Assembly: GCA_964579675.1 (NCBI GenBank)
Contig: CAZOIA010000012.1
Coordinates: forward strand, 1 to 52,387
Reading direction: 5' to 3'
Length of the DNA stretch: 52,387 nt
Source: CAZOIA01 sp964579675
GTDB taxonomy: Bacteria; Planctomycetota; Phycisphaerae; UBA1845; PWPN01
Shown here: piece by piece, positions 1 through 7,648 of the stretch
How positions within the stretch are numbered: position 1 is the stretch's first letter
How the letters are laid out: each line of letters begins with the position of its first letter
Translations under genes and position numbers: made by a program
Notes under the pieces: generated by a model
Told to the model about the DNA's origin: nothing
Seen by the model: only the letters and a program-made list of their open reading frames with translations
Database searches by the model: none

Positions 1-14
1 GACTGATCTCATTG

Positions 15-45
15 TCTTCTCCGTGTCTCCGTGCCTTCGTGGTGA
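15..45. repeat. short CCGTG-type tandem motif
   Basis: Three imperfect copies of a roughly 9-base unit of the form CTCCGTGTC lie just upstream of the first gene. The motif resembles a low-complexity intergenic sequence that I recall from several environmental bacterial genomes, but I cannot verify that here. No function is assigned. Confidence 0.3.
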
Positions 46-69
46 ATAATCCAGGACAGGGAGTCGCGA

Positions 70-1398
70 ATGAGCCCGCATGTCGCGAAGATGAACAGGG
101 GCACCCGTCTCGGTGCCGCGCTGGCATTGAGCATGGGGGTTGTGATTTCGATGAGCGGCTGTGAGCCGGACGGCGGGGGCGGACGCAAGGGCGGATGGTG
201 GAGGGCGAGAGGCGAGGGGATGCCGCCTTTGACTGATGTCTGGCCGCCCCGGGCGGTGTGGGTCGTGCGTCAGGCGTACGATTCGCCGGCGCAGATTGCC
301 GAGGTGATGGACCAAGTCCGCTCGGCCGGGCTCAATACCGTGCTGTTTCAGGTGCGGGGTAACGGGACGGCCTTCTACCGGTCCTCCATCGAGCCGCTGG
401 CGTACGAGTACACCAATGGCGATCCGGGGTTCGATCCCCTGTCGGTGGCGTGCCGGGAGGCCCATCGCCGCGGGCTGGCCCTGCATGCGTGGGTGAACGT
501 AATGCCGGCCTGGTGCGGCGGGGAACCACCCCCGGATTCCGACCAGCTCTACAACGCTCATCCTGAGTGGTGCCTGTACGACCAGAAGGGCAAACGTCAG
601 CCCCTGGGCAGTTTCTACGTCAGCCTCAATCCGTGTCTGCCGGCGGTCCGCGCGTACCTGGTCCGCGTGTTCAGGGAGATCGTCGAGCGGTATCCGGTGG
701 ACGGGTTGCATCTGGACTACATCCGTTTCCCCACGGAAGAATCGCCCCCGGGCAGCGACTATCCCTACGATCCCAAGACGCTCGCCCTGTACAAGAAGGC
801 CACGGGCCGCAACCCGCGGGACGACCCCGCTCGGTGGTCCGAGTGGCGAACGCAGCGGGTTACCCAGCTCGTGCGGGACATCCGGTCGATGATGAGGCGG
901 GCTCGCCCGGAGGCGAAACTGACGGCCGCTTGCGCAGCGGACATCGATCCTGCGCGGGAACAGCACTTCCAGGATGGTTCGGCGTGGCTGCGGGGGCATC
1001 TGGTTGATCTGGTGTTCGTCATGAACTACAGCGCGGACCCGCGGACGTTCCGGCTGCGTCAGGAGGCCTGGCAGCGGGCCGCCGCGGGCAGGCCGCTCGC
1101 AGCCGGCATCGGCCTGTATCTGCACGCCTCCGACCGGGTGACGGTGGATCAGTTGAAGCTGGCCCGGCAATGGGGCGGGGCTTTCAGCCTGTTTTCGTCC
1201 GGGTGCCTTCTCGACGGCTCGTCGCGAAGCCGGCAGCGGTTGACGGCGATCCGGCCGATCCTCCTCGACATGCAGGCCCGGGCCCCCCGGCGGGAACACC
1301 CGTCCGACTCGCCGGTCAGCGCCAAAGTGGGTGTGACCTGGTGGATGGGCAGCGCGTCCGGCCGCGCGAAACCGCCAGCACGGGTGGTTGCGCCATGA
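70..1398 (+). CDS. GHL10-type glycoside hydrolase-like lipoprotein
   Basis: Predicted extracytoplasmic glycosidase of the GHL10 (DUF187) family, a TIM-barrel family related to glycoside hydrolases. Residues 14-31 form a hydrophobic signal segment ending in a lipobox-like SMSGC, so the mature protein is probably a lipoprotein. The family hallmarks are visible: an opening strand with AVWVVRQAYDSP, a repeated 'AGLNTVLFQVRGNG' helix-strand element, HAWVNVMPAW, and DGLHLDYIRFP, the conserved D-Y-R segment near the putative active site. The barrel runs to about residue 385 and the basic, low-complexity C-terminus is not part of it. An AGGACAGGGAG stretch precedes the ATG; an ATG at residue 8 is an alternative start. 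The stop overlaps the next start as ATGA, which indicates translational coupling. The substrate is unknown. Confidence 0.82.
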   Translation: MSPHVAKMNRGTRLGAALALSMGVVISMSGCEPDGGGGRKGGWWRARGEGMPPLTDVWPPRAVWVVRQAYDSPAQIAEVMDQVRSAGLNTVLFQVRGNGTAFYRSSIEPLAYEYTNGDPGFDPLSVACREAHRRGLALHAWVNVMPAWCGGEPPPDSDQLYNAHPEWCLYDQKGKRQPLGSFYVSLNPCLPAVRAYLVRVFREIVERYPVDGLHLDYIRFPTEESPPGSDYPYDPKTLALYKKATGRNPRDDPARWSEWRTQRVTQLVRDIRSMMRRARPEAKLTAACAADIDPAREQHFQDGSAWLRGHLVDLVFVMNYSADPRTFRLRQEAWQRAAAGRPLAAGIGLYLHASDRVTVDQLKLARQWGGAFSLFSSGCLLDGSSRSRQRLTAIRPILLDMQARAPRREHPSDSPVSAKVGVTWWMGSASGRAKPPARVVAP

Positions 1399-2741
1399 TC
1401 GACCATGTGATGTTTCTGTCCATTCCCGGGCTTCGGCCCGTCGATGTGCACGATCCGAACGTCACGCCGACCCTGCACCGTCTGGCCCGCGAAGGGGCGT
1501 CGTGCACGCTGGTGCCGACCTTTCCGTGCGTCACCTCGCCGGTGCAGGCGTCCATGTTGACCGGCACCGGTCCGGGCGAGCACGGCGTGGTTGCCAACGG
1601 CTTCTACTGGCCCGACCGCCAGGCGATCGAGTTCTGGACCGCCCGTCACGACGTGATCGAGCGGACGACGTTCTTTACGCGGCTCGCGCAGCAGCGGCCC
1701 GACCTGACATCCGCCGTCTGGCATGCCCAGAACATCAAGGGTGCCGATGCGACCTACATCGTCACGCCCGCACCCGTCCACGCCCCGGATGGTACCACCA
1801 GGCCGTGGTGCTACTCGAAGCCCGACGGGTTGTACGAGGAGCTGCTCGAATCGATCGGCCACTTCCCGCTGCAGCACTATTGGGGACCGATGGCGAACAT
1901 CGAATCCACCAGATGGATCCTGGAGGGCGCGCTCTGGCTGGCGGAGAAGCATCGCCCGAACTTGCAGTACATCTACATCCCCCACCTCGATTACGCCGCC
2001 CAGAAGTTCGGACCCGACTCCCGCGAAGCGGCCGGGGCACTGGCGGAGCTGGATGGCGCCCTCGCCAGCTTTCTGGGGCGATACGACAAGCTGCCCATCG
2101 CCAAACGGACGGCGTGGGTGCTCGCCGGCGAGTACGCACTGACGACAGTGAGCGGAGCCGTCCATCCGAACCGCATATTGCGCAAGGCGGGCCTGCTGAA
2201 GGTCCGCCAGGAGGACGGGCGCGAGTACCTGGACCTGGCCGGCAGCGATGCCTTCGCGATGGTGGATCACCAGTTTGCTCACGTGTTTGTTCAGCGTGGG
2301 GACGCGGACGCGGTGGCGGACATTTTCCGGGGCGTTGACGAGATTGCCGACATCATCGTCGGGCGCGAGCGGGCGGCGATCGGCATGGACCATCCGCGCT
2401 GCGCCCCGGTCATCCTCATCAGCCGGCCCGACCGCTGGTTCACCTACTACTACTGGCTCGATGACGCTGCCGCTCCGCCCTTCGCCCGCACGGTGGACAT
2501 CCATGCCAAGCCCGGCTACGACCCGGTCGAGCTCTTCATGGACCCGTACCGCCGGCAGATTCCGCTCGATGCCTCACTGGTAAAGGGAAGCCACGGAGCC
2601 CCGGCGACGCGACCCGATCAGAAAACGCTGCTGTTGACCACGCATCCGGAGCTTCTGGACGCTCTCCCCACGCCGACCCGCGATACGGACGTGTTCAAGC
2701 TGCTGTGCCGGGCGGTTCTCACCTTGCCCGACCGCAGGTGA
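1395..2741 (+). CDS. Type I phosphodiesterase/alkaline phosphatase-like protein
   Basis: A 448-residue protein of the alkaline-phosphatase superfamily (nucleotide pyrophosphatase/phosphodiesterase branch), starting at the ATG that overlaps the upstream stop. The opening reads MIDHVMFLSIPGLRP, the nucleophile region reads FPCVTSPVQASMLTG and the C-terminal metal-ligand region reads KGSHGAP. Several positions that normally hold metal ligands differ: SIPGL replaces the usual SIDGL, GEYAL replaces SDHGM, and DYAAQKFGPDS has Gln where His is expected. As I recall, these changes are typical of a planctomycete subfamily rather than a lesion in this copy. It may hydrolyse an unusual phosphoester or be catalytically reduced. 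No signal peptide is seen, so it is probably cytoplasmic. It is coupled to the GHL10 gene, suggesting use of a glycan-linked phosphoester; that is inference. Confidence 0.8.
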   Translation: MIDHVMFLSIPGLRPVDVHDPNVTPTLHRLAREGASCTLVPTFPCVTSPVQASMLTGTGPGEHGVVANGFYWPDRQAIEFWTARHDVIERTTFFTRLAQQRPDLTSAVWHAQNIKGADATYIVTPAPVHAPDGTTRPWCYSKPDGLYEELLESIGHFPLQHYWGPMANIESTRWILEGALWLAEKHRPNLQYIYIPHLDYAAQKFGPDSREAAGALAELDGALASFLGRYDKLPIAKRTAWVLAGEYALTTVSGAVHPNRILRKAGLLKVRQEDGREYLDLAGSDAFAMVDHQFAHVFVQRGDADAVADIFRGVDEIADIIVGRERAAIGMDHPRCAPVILISRPDRWFTYYYWLDDAAAPPFARTVDIHAKPGYDPVELFMDPYRRQIPLDASLVKGSHGAPATRPDQKTLLLTTHPELLDALPTPTRDTDVFKLLCRAVLTLPDRR

Positions 2742-2792
2742 CTCCGCGGTAACTGACGACGGGGTACCTCATGAGCTTTCTAGGCCAGGTAC

Positions 2793-3195
2793 TCACGTGA
2801 GCAGGACAACGAATCCTGCCTGTTCGAAATGGCGGTCGCCCGTGAGTGCCTCCGTGATCCCCTCCCGTTCCATCACCACAAGAGAAATGCAGTCGGTGGG
2901 CAGACCAGTCCTTGTCGGGCCGCTGGGCGTAAAGATCAAACCCACGGTCGAACAGGGAACGATCAGCCGGTACGATTACCGTGCGAGCGTCGGCTTGCAA
3001 TGGCCCGACCAACTGGACGAACACGGCTTTGTCCCCTGACCTCGCCAGCCAGTTGCCCAGTTCGATGAGGACGTATTCCGTGGTGAGCGTGGTGCCGCGA
3101 AAACGACGCATGAATTCAAGGGCCGCGGGGTGCGAGACATCACGAGGGTTGACCATCGCCACCTAGAACGACGTGTCGGCGAACACGGAGGTCAT
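2793..3195 (-). pseudogene. PIN-domain (VapC-like) toxin, broken
   Basis: Remnant of a PIN-domain ribonuclease toxin. Read from the ATG at 3195, the frame gives MTSVFADTSF followed by a TAG at 3163-3165, where such toxins usually continue with a Tyr-Leu pair, and then AMVNPRDVSHPAALEF and more. A second lesion near 2898-2903 adds one base in a C-run: the reading WS-A is followed in another frame by TDCISLVVMEREG and TGDRHFEQAGFVVLLT, ending at 2793. The catalytic acids of the PIN fold remain recognisable (D in FADTS, E in VLIELGN, D in TDCIS and D in TGDRHF), but spread over two frames. An internal ATG at 3162 could start a product that lacks the first acidic residue. The start overlaps the antitoxin stop as ATGA, the usual toxin-antitoxin arrangement. 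Confidence 0.8.
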
Positions 3196-3412
3196 TTCTT
3201 CGGGTGCCCGTAGAGGTAGTGGTCCACGTTCTTCGATGCGTCCGGCGGCAGCCCCTTGGCCGCCCCGATCACAGGCTCGAGCCGCTCGTACAGGCTCGTG
3301 GCGTCCTCGTCCGCGGGATCGGGCAGATTGACTTCCACCTCGGTACCTTCCGGCAGCTCAACGCGGCCCTCCAGGACCACCACCCCCCTTTGACTTTACC
3401 TTTATACGTCAT
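3192..3412 (-). pseudogene. antitoxin partner of the PIN toxin, probably frameshifted
   Basis: Small antitoxin-like gene directly upstream of, and overlapping, the broken PIN toxin. An ATG at 3412 begins MTYKGKVKGG, the expected N-terminus for this type of antitoxin, but the continuation VVVLEGRVELPEGTEVEV lies in another frame. The switch falls at a six-base G run on the coding strand (3383-3388); one additional G would restore a single frame. A GTG at 3383 could start a 63-residue product without the first ten residues. The C-terminus DHYLYGHPKK is intact. This could be true decay, a homopolymer sequencing error or programmed slippage. Decay is the simplest reading because the toxin carries two lesions of its own. 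Confidence 0.65.
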
Positions 3413-3504
3413 AGACGACCTCGTCCTGATTCTACCAGAGAATGCCGAAAACTGCATATCACGGTTGTGCTGAACCGGTGAGCGTCACGGCGGATACCAG
3501 ATAT

Positions 3505-3665
3505 CTCAAACTGACCGGGTTCTCTGCGCCCGTCGTGCGTAACATCAAGGAGCCGCGGGCTTCAGCCCGCGCGGCTCTTCCAATGAGTCCAGAGCTTCGT
3601 GCCCGTCCGCAAGGCCGCGCAGGCTGAAGCCTGCGGCTCCTTACGTTGGAATCGGTCAGTTTGAG
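3505..3665. mobile_element. MITE/REPIN-like element with 13-bp terminal inverted repeats
   Basis: The stretch between the antitoxin and pabA, about 310 bases without a gene, holds a 161-bp element. Its ends are perfect 13-base inverted repeats, CTCAAACTGACCG at 3505-3517 and the complement at 3653-3665. Inside are two GC-rich palindromes in opposite orientation, at 3549-3577 and 3613-3640, each centred on GGCTTCAGCC or GGCTGAAGCC. Relatives of these palindromes occur at 11480, 50888 and, more diverged, 33257. There is no transposase, so the element would have to be mobilised in trans, for example by a RAYT-type REP transposase. That is inference. Confidence 0.65.
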
Positions 3666-3721
3666 CAGATATGCAACTGGGCTTCTTCGCCCTTGTCGGT
3701 ACCGACTCCCAAACGCTCCTG

Positions 3722-4300
<579 letters not shown>

Positions 4301-4463
4301 ATCCGCCAGCGTAGAATTGAGGCATCCGGTTGTCAACGCGGGCCGGGCCGGTACACTGATCCGGCACCAGAGCAGGGCATCGTGCCCCCGTGCCGGCTTC
4401 GGTGGGAGGTTTGTCCCTTACCGCGAGGGCCGGCAGTCGTGCCGGGCCAATGGAGACGACGCC

Positions 4464-6677
4464 GTGCACCTCAACGCCAACCGATCCGTTCCGGTCAACT
4501 GCGCCGTCTGCCTGCTCATGGGCACCGTCGGTCTGGGCCCTGCAGGGTGCGGCAAACCCGCCGCCGAGCCGGTGGTCGAACGCCTGCCGCTGCCGGTGGA
4601 GTGGCATCGGCCGGCCGAGACCGCCTGCATCAGCCTCGGCAACGAGGGGGATTTCGATTCGGACCACGTGTTCGCCCCGTGCGTCTGCCGACACGAGGGC
4701 AAGTTCCGGATGTTCTACTGCGGCTCCGGCCCGCAAGAGGGCCGCCTGTTCAAGATCGGGATTGCCGACAGCGAGGACGGCCTGAACTGGACCAAACGCC
4801 CGGGCGGTGCGGTCCTGGCGTTCGGCGACGGCAGGACCTCGCTCGTGACGCCGGCCCTGCTTCGCCACGGCGCGGGATGGGCGTGCCGTGAGAACGGCAA
4901 GCTCCGGATGTACGTCGTCGCCGTCGATTTCACCGGCGAGGAGGTGCATCGACTCTACGAGACGACCAGCGCCGACGGCGGGTTGACCTGGGCTCCGCTC
5001 GGCGGGCCTCTGATGGAAAACGTGTACGCGCCCAGCTTGCTGCGGACCCGGGGCGGCTATCGCATGTGGTACGTGGACGCATCGGCCGAGCCCTGGTCGA
5101 TCCGCCTGGCGGAAAGCGACGATGGCACGCACTGGACACCCGCCGATCCGGGCCCGGTCCTTCTTGTCGATCAGGCGTGGGAGAAGGAGCGGCTATTCTA
5201 CCCCTTCGTTATTCATGACCGGGGCCGCTACCTGATGTGGTATGGCTCCTACTGGTCCCAGCGCGATGATACCACCGCTATCGGCTTGGCCCTCAGCGAC
5301 GACGGGATCCACTGGCACAAGTACGCCGACAACCCGATCATCCGCCCGGACCCGAGGCGCCCGTTTGAAAGCAATTACTGCACAAGCCATACCGTGTTGC
5401 CCAACTGCATCGAGTGCAAATCCACGGGGCTCGTCTGGCGCAACAGATGTATGGTTTGTTGCGGCTACCGGATCTGGTACGCGACCCGCAACGAGCAAAC
5501 GCGGCGGCACAAGTATTTCGCGATCGGCACGGCGGTCTCACCACCGCCGGGGGCGAACAAGGAGACCACTGTGGCCCAACCTGAGTTTTCGATGTCCGCG
5601 GAGCGGGCCAGCGACCCGCGCCTGGAGCCGCTGCATTACCTTTCGCGTTTCGGGCAGGAAACCCGGCCCTCGCACGCCTTCGCGGCCGGGAGCCGAGACG
5701 AATGGCAGCGGTGGCACGCGGAGCTGCGCAGAAAGCTGGCCGTCGCCATCGGGCTGCCGGCGATGGAACGGACCGTCGCCCGGCAGGCCGACGGGCGGCC
5801 CCGGCTTCGCGTCACCAAGGGGCCGGTGCATAAGGGCAAGGGCTACACCCGCTGCGGGTTTATGATCGAAACCGGCCCGGGCCTGTACGTGCCGGCTTTC
5901 CTCCTGATTCCCGAAGGTTTGGACAAGCCCCGGCCAGCGATTCTCTGCTCTCACGGGCACGGCATCGGGATGAACGCCCTTGTCGGCCTGACCGAAGAGG
6001 GCAAGGAGCGGCAATACAAGCAGGGCTACCAGCATGATTTCGCTCTTCAGGCGGTCAAGGCGGGTTTTGTCGCCCTGGCGTTTGATCAGTGCGGCTTCGG
6101 CCGGCGGCGCGACATCGACTTCAGCAAGGCCCAGAAGATGCCCAACCACTGTGAGCAGCCCAGCAAGAACGCATTGCATTGGGGTCTGAGCATGACCGGC
6201 ATCCGCGTCTGGGATGCCCTGCGCATGATCGATTTCCTGCAGTCGCGCCCCGAGGTGCTGGCTGATAAGATCGGCATGGTGGGAATTAGTGGTGGCGGCC
6301 TGGTCACCCAGTTCACGGCCGCCCTCGACGACCGCATCCGCGCCGCCTGCGTCAGCGGGTACTGCAACCGCTACGCCGACTGCATCCTGTCGATTCACCA
6401 CTGTATCGACAACTACGTTGCCGGGCTGGGCACCCTGGCGGACAACGACGACATAGCGTGCCTGATCGCGCCGCGGCCGCTGCTGATCGAGTCGGGCACT
6501 GAGGATCCGATCTTCCCCGTTGCCGCCACCCGGGCCGCCGTCCGCAAGCTCCGACGCTGCTATAAGCTTCTCAATGCCAGTAAAGCCCTCGAAGCGGAGA
6601 TCTTCGAGGGCAAGCACGAGTTCCGCGGGGCCAGGACCTGGACCTTCTTCGCCGAGCATCTCGGCCAGCCTGAGTAA
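4464..6677 (+). CDS. beta-propeller glycosidase fused to alpha/beta-hydrolase esterase
   Basis: A 737-residue two-domain exported protein. The GTG at 4464 is chosen because GGAG lies eight bases upstream and because it yields a signal segment ending in PAGC, a plausible lipobox; upstream in-frame codons look non-coding. Residues about 40-360 resemble five-bladed beta-propeller glycosidases (GH43/GH32/GH130-like), with FRMFYCGSG, YRMWYVDAS and YLMWYGSYW strands. Residues about 370-737 are an acetyl-xylan-esterase or dienelactone-hydrolase-like fold with GISGGG (Ser609), SGTEDP (Asp681) and GKHEF (His718) as a putative triad. The combination suggests removal of sugars and acyl groups from one decorated polysaccharide. 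Two oddities: a CxxC-x10-CxxC stretch at residues 315-332 inside the propeller, and an internal AAGGAG before a GTG at 5571 exactly at the domain junction, as if two genes had been joined. Confidence 0.75.
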   Translation: MHLNANRSVPVNCAVCLLMGTVGLGPAGCGKPAAEPVVERLPLPVEWHRPAETACISLGNEGDFDSDHVFAPCVCRHEGKFRMFYCGSGPQEGRLFKIGIADSEDGLNWTKRPGGAVLAFGDGRTSLVTPALLRHGAGWACRENGKLRMYVVAVDFTGEEVHRLYETTSADGGLTWAPLGGPLMENVYAPSLLRTRGGYRMWYVDASAEPWSIRLAESDDGTHWTPADPGPVLLVDQAWEKERLFYPFVIHDRGRYLMWYGSYWSQRDDTTAIGLALSDDGIHWHKYADNPIIRPDPRRPFESNYCTSHTVLPNCIECKSTGLVWRNRCMVCCGYRIWYATRNEQTRRHKYFAIGTAVSPPPGANKETTVAQPEFSMSAERASDPRLEPLHYLSRFGQETRPSHAFAAGSRDEWQRWHAELRRKLAVAIGLPAMERTVARQADGRPRLRVTKGPVHKGKGYTRCGFMIETGPGLYVPAFLLIPEGLDKPRPAILCSHGHGIGMNALVGLTEEGKERQYKQGYQHDFALQAVKAGFVALAFDQCGFGRRRDIDFSKAQKMPNHCEQPSKNALHWGLSMTGIRVWDALRMIDFLQSRPEVLADKIGMVGISGGGLVTQFTAALDDRIRAACVSGYCNRYADCILSIHHCIDNYVAGLGTLADNDDIACLIAPRPLLIESGTEDPIFPVAATRAAVRKLRRCYKLLNASKALEAEIFEGKHEFRGARTWTFFAEHLGQPE

Positions 6678-6710
6678 AGGCGCGTGTTTTTGCCCGCCGG
6701 CAGTGGCCGT

Positions 6711-6731
6711 GGTGGGGTAATATTACCCACC
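6711..6731. promoter_or_regulatory. palindromic operator-like site
   Basis: The perfect 14-base palindrome GGGTAATATTACCC (6715-6728) extends outward as GGTGG/CCACC with one bulged base. It is AT-centred inside GC-rich DNA and lacks a T-run, so it looks more like a repressor operator than a terminator. It sits 34 bases after the esterase gene and about 110 bases upstream of the sigma-54 promoter. Confidence 0.4.
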
Positions 6732-6839
6732 GCGGGGTCAGGTCCTCTCAGATCTCAGAAAGCGGCATTCATCGTAACATGCTGTGAATAAGGATCTTGT
6801 ATTAGCCTGGCAGCGTGCCGGGGCCGCCTGTCGCCGTTC

Positions 6840-6855
6840 TGGCATGGCGCTTGCA
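6840..6855 (+). promoter_or_regulatory. sigma-54 (RpoN) promoter
   Basis: TGGCATGGCGCTTGCA matches the sigma-54 consensus TGGCAYR-N4-TTGCW at every defined position, with the -24 GG and -12 GC in the correct spacing. Transcription would start near 6866 on the plus strand, towards the secretion operon. Sigma-54 control is established for type IV pilin genes in other bacteria, so control of a pseudopilus operon is plausible. It would require an enhancer-binding activator, which is not in the window. Confidence 0.7.
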
Positions 6856-6865
6856 GCCATGGTCC

Positions 6866-7041
6866 GTTGGCGGGCAAGCAAAGGTGCGAGCCCGCAAGGT
6901 TCAATGGGAGAAAGTACCGGCGGCGTGCTTCTTGGGGAGATCAGTACGACGGTGCCGGGCGATCTTCCTGAAGAACTTGATAGTTTTCTTTCTGGTTCAG
7001 AGGGTCGCGAGGAGGGGAGACCTCGCGGCCCTCGCCTTTTT
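6866..7041 (+). ncRNA. putative sigma-54-driven leader RNA or sRNA
   Basis: The predicted start near 6866 and the intrinsic terminator ending at 7041 define a transcript of about 175 nt without a convincing ORF. It could be a free small RNA or the attenuated leader of the type II secretion operon, whose first gene lies about 600 bases further on. No known riboswitch consensus was recognised in it. Confidence 0.4.
7000..7041 (+). terminator. strong intrinsic terminator in the operon leader
   Basis: A 13-bp stem (7000-7012 pairing with 7021-7033, one G-U pair) with an eight-base loop is followed by GCCTTTTT. It is followed at 7045-7062 by GGGCGGT-TTCG-ACCGCCC, a perfect hairpin with a UUCG tetraloop, and at 7088-7104 by a weaker AAGGCG hairpin with four Ts. 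The stacked hairpins suggest termination or attenuation before the secretion genes. Confidence 0.6.
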
Positions 7042-7522
7042 GTTGGGCGGTTTCGACCGCCCTGCGGGTTGGCGAATCACCTCTCCTAAGGCGGAGCGCC
7101 TTTTCCTGGTCCGCAACCAAAGAGGAAGCTTGTGGAACAACATGCGCGCAAAGCGCGCTCATGTCTCGCGGTAGGGTTCTAAATCACGCAGGTCAGCCCC
7201 CTATGGTCAGGCCGGCCGAACCAGGCCGGCGGGGCGTCCAGAGCCGGGCAACAGCCTGTAAGTCCTTTGTCTACAGTAAATTACGCGCAATCTGAGGTCA
7301 CGGGGGCTCGTTCCGTGGCCGGTGCTCTGGATGCAGCGCCCGCAGTCGGCCCGGGGTATAAAGGGGCGAGTGCCCGGCGCTCCGGCGTGACGAGGTGGCG
7401 TAGCCGGGGGCCGGGTGCGGTAGCTGTTGATTTAAGTGCTTGTCGGAGTTACAGTAACGGCGGTTTGGAAACCGCCTTCCCGATTCCGCCAAGGTCGGCG
7501 AGCGACCAAGGAGGGTCGTCAA
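7042..7522 (+). other. non-coding leader region upstream of the secretion operon
   Basis: No convincing gene lies here. Besides the hairpins noted for the terminator there is a GCGCGC-AAA-GCGCGC hairpin near 7144-7158 and GGCGGTTT facing AAACCGCC near 7462-7480. Several short frames are open but lack ribosome binding sites and protein-like composition. It may be a structured 5' untranslated region of the secretion operon, or hold its own promoter. Confidence 0.4.
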
Positions 7523-7633
7523 ATGCCGGTGAAGTCCGGGCAGATTTCTCCTGACGACGAGTTGAAGCGTTTGCCCTGCCGGGTGCTGAGCGGCGACTTG
7601 ACACGAGGGACTCTCAATCCGCGGGCCGATTGA
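7523..7633 (+). CDS. 36-residue small protein before gspF
   Basis: A short ORF beginning MPVKSGQISPDDELKRLP and ending TLNPRAD. Its ATG is preceded by AAGGAGGG seven bases upstream, the best Shine-Dalgarno match in the region, and its stop lies 15 bases before the gspF start, so the two are likely translated from one mRNA. It has no signal peptide or membrane segment. I do not recognise the sequence. It may be a leader peptide that couples translation into gspF, or a small regulatory subunit of the secretion machine. Without homologues, the ribosome binding site and spacing are the only support. Confidence 0.5.
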   Translation: MPVKSGQISPDDELKRLPCRVLSGDLTRGTLNPRAD

Positions 7634-7648
7634 TTCGAGGCGAATCGG

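Noticed and set aside
6784..7174. Two overlapping ORFs within the non-coding leader
   Set aside because: They run through the terminator hairpins and have random-looking composition; the region fits a structured RNA better.
6860..7260. Cyclic di-GMP riboswitch in the operon leader
   Set aside because: Fragments such as GGGCAAGCAAAGG were tempting, but the conserved GEMM core could not be assembled in order.
7355..7362. TATAAA-like box upstream of gspF
   Set aside because: An isolated short match with no -35 partner at suitable spacing; not enough for a promoter call.
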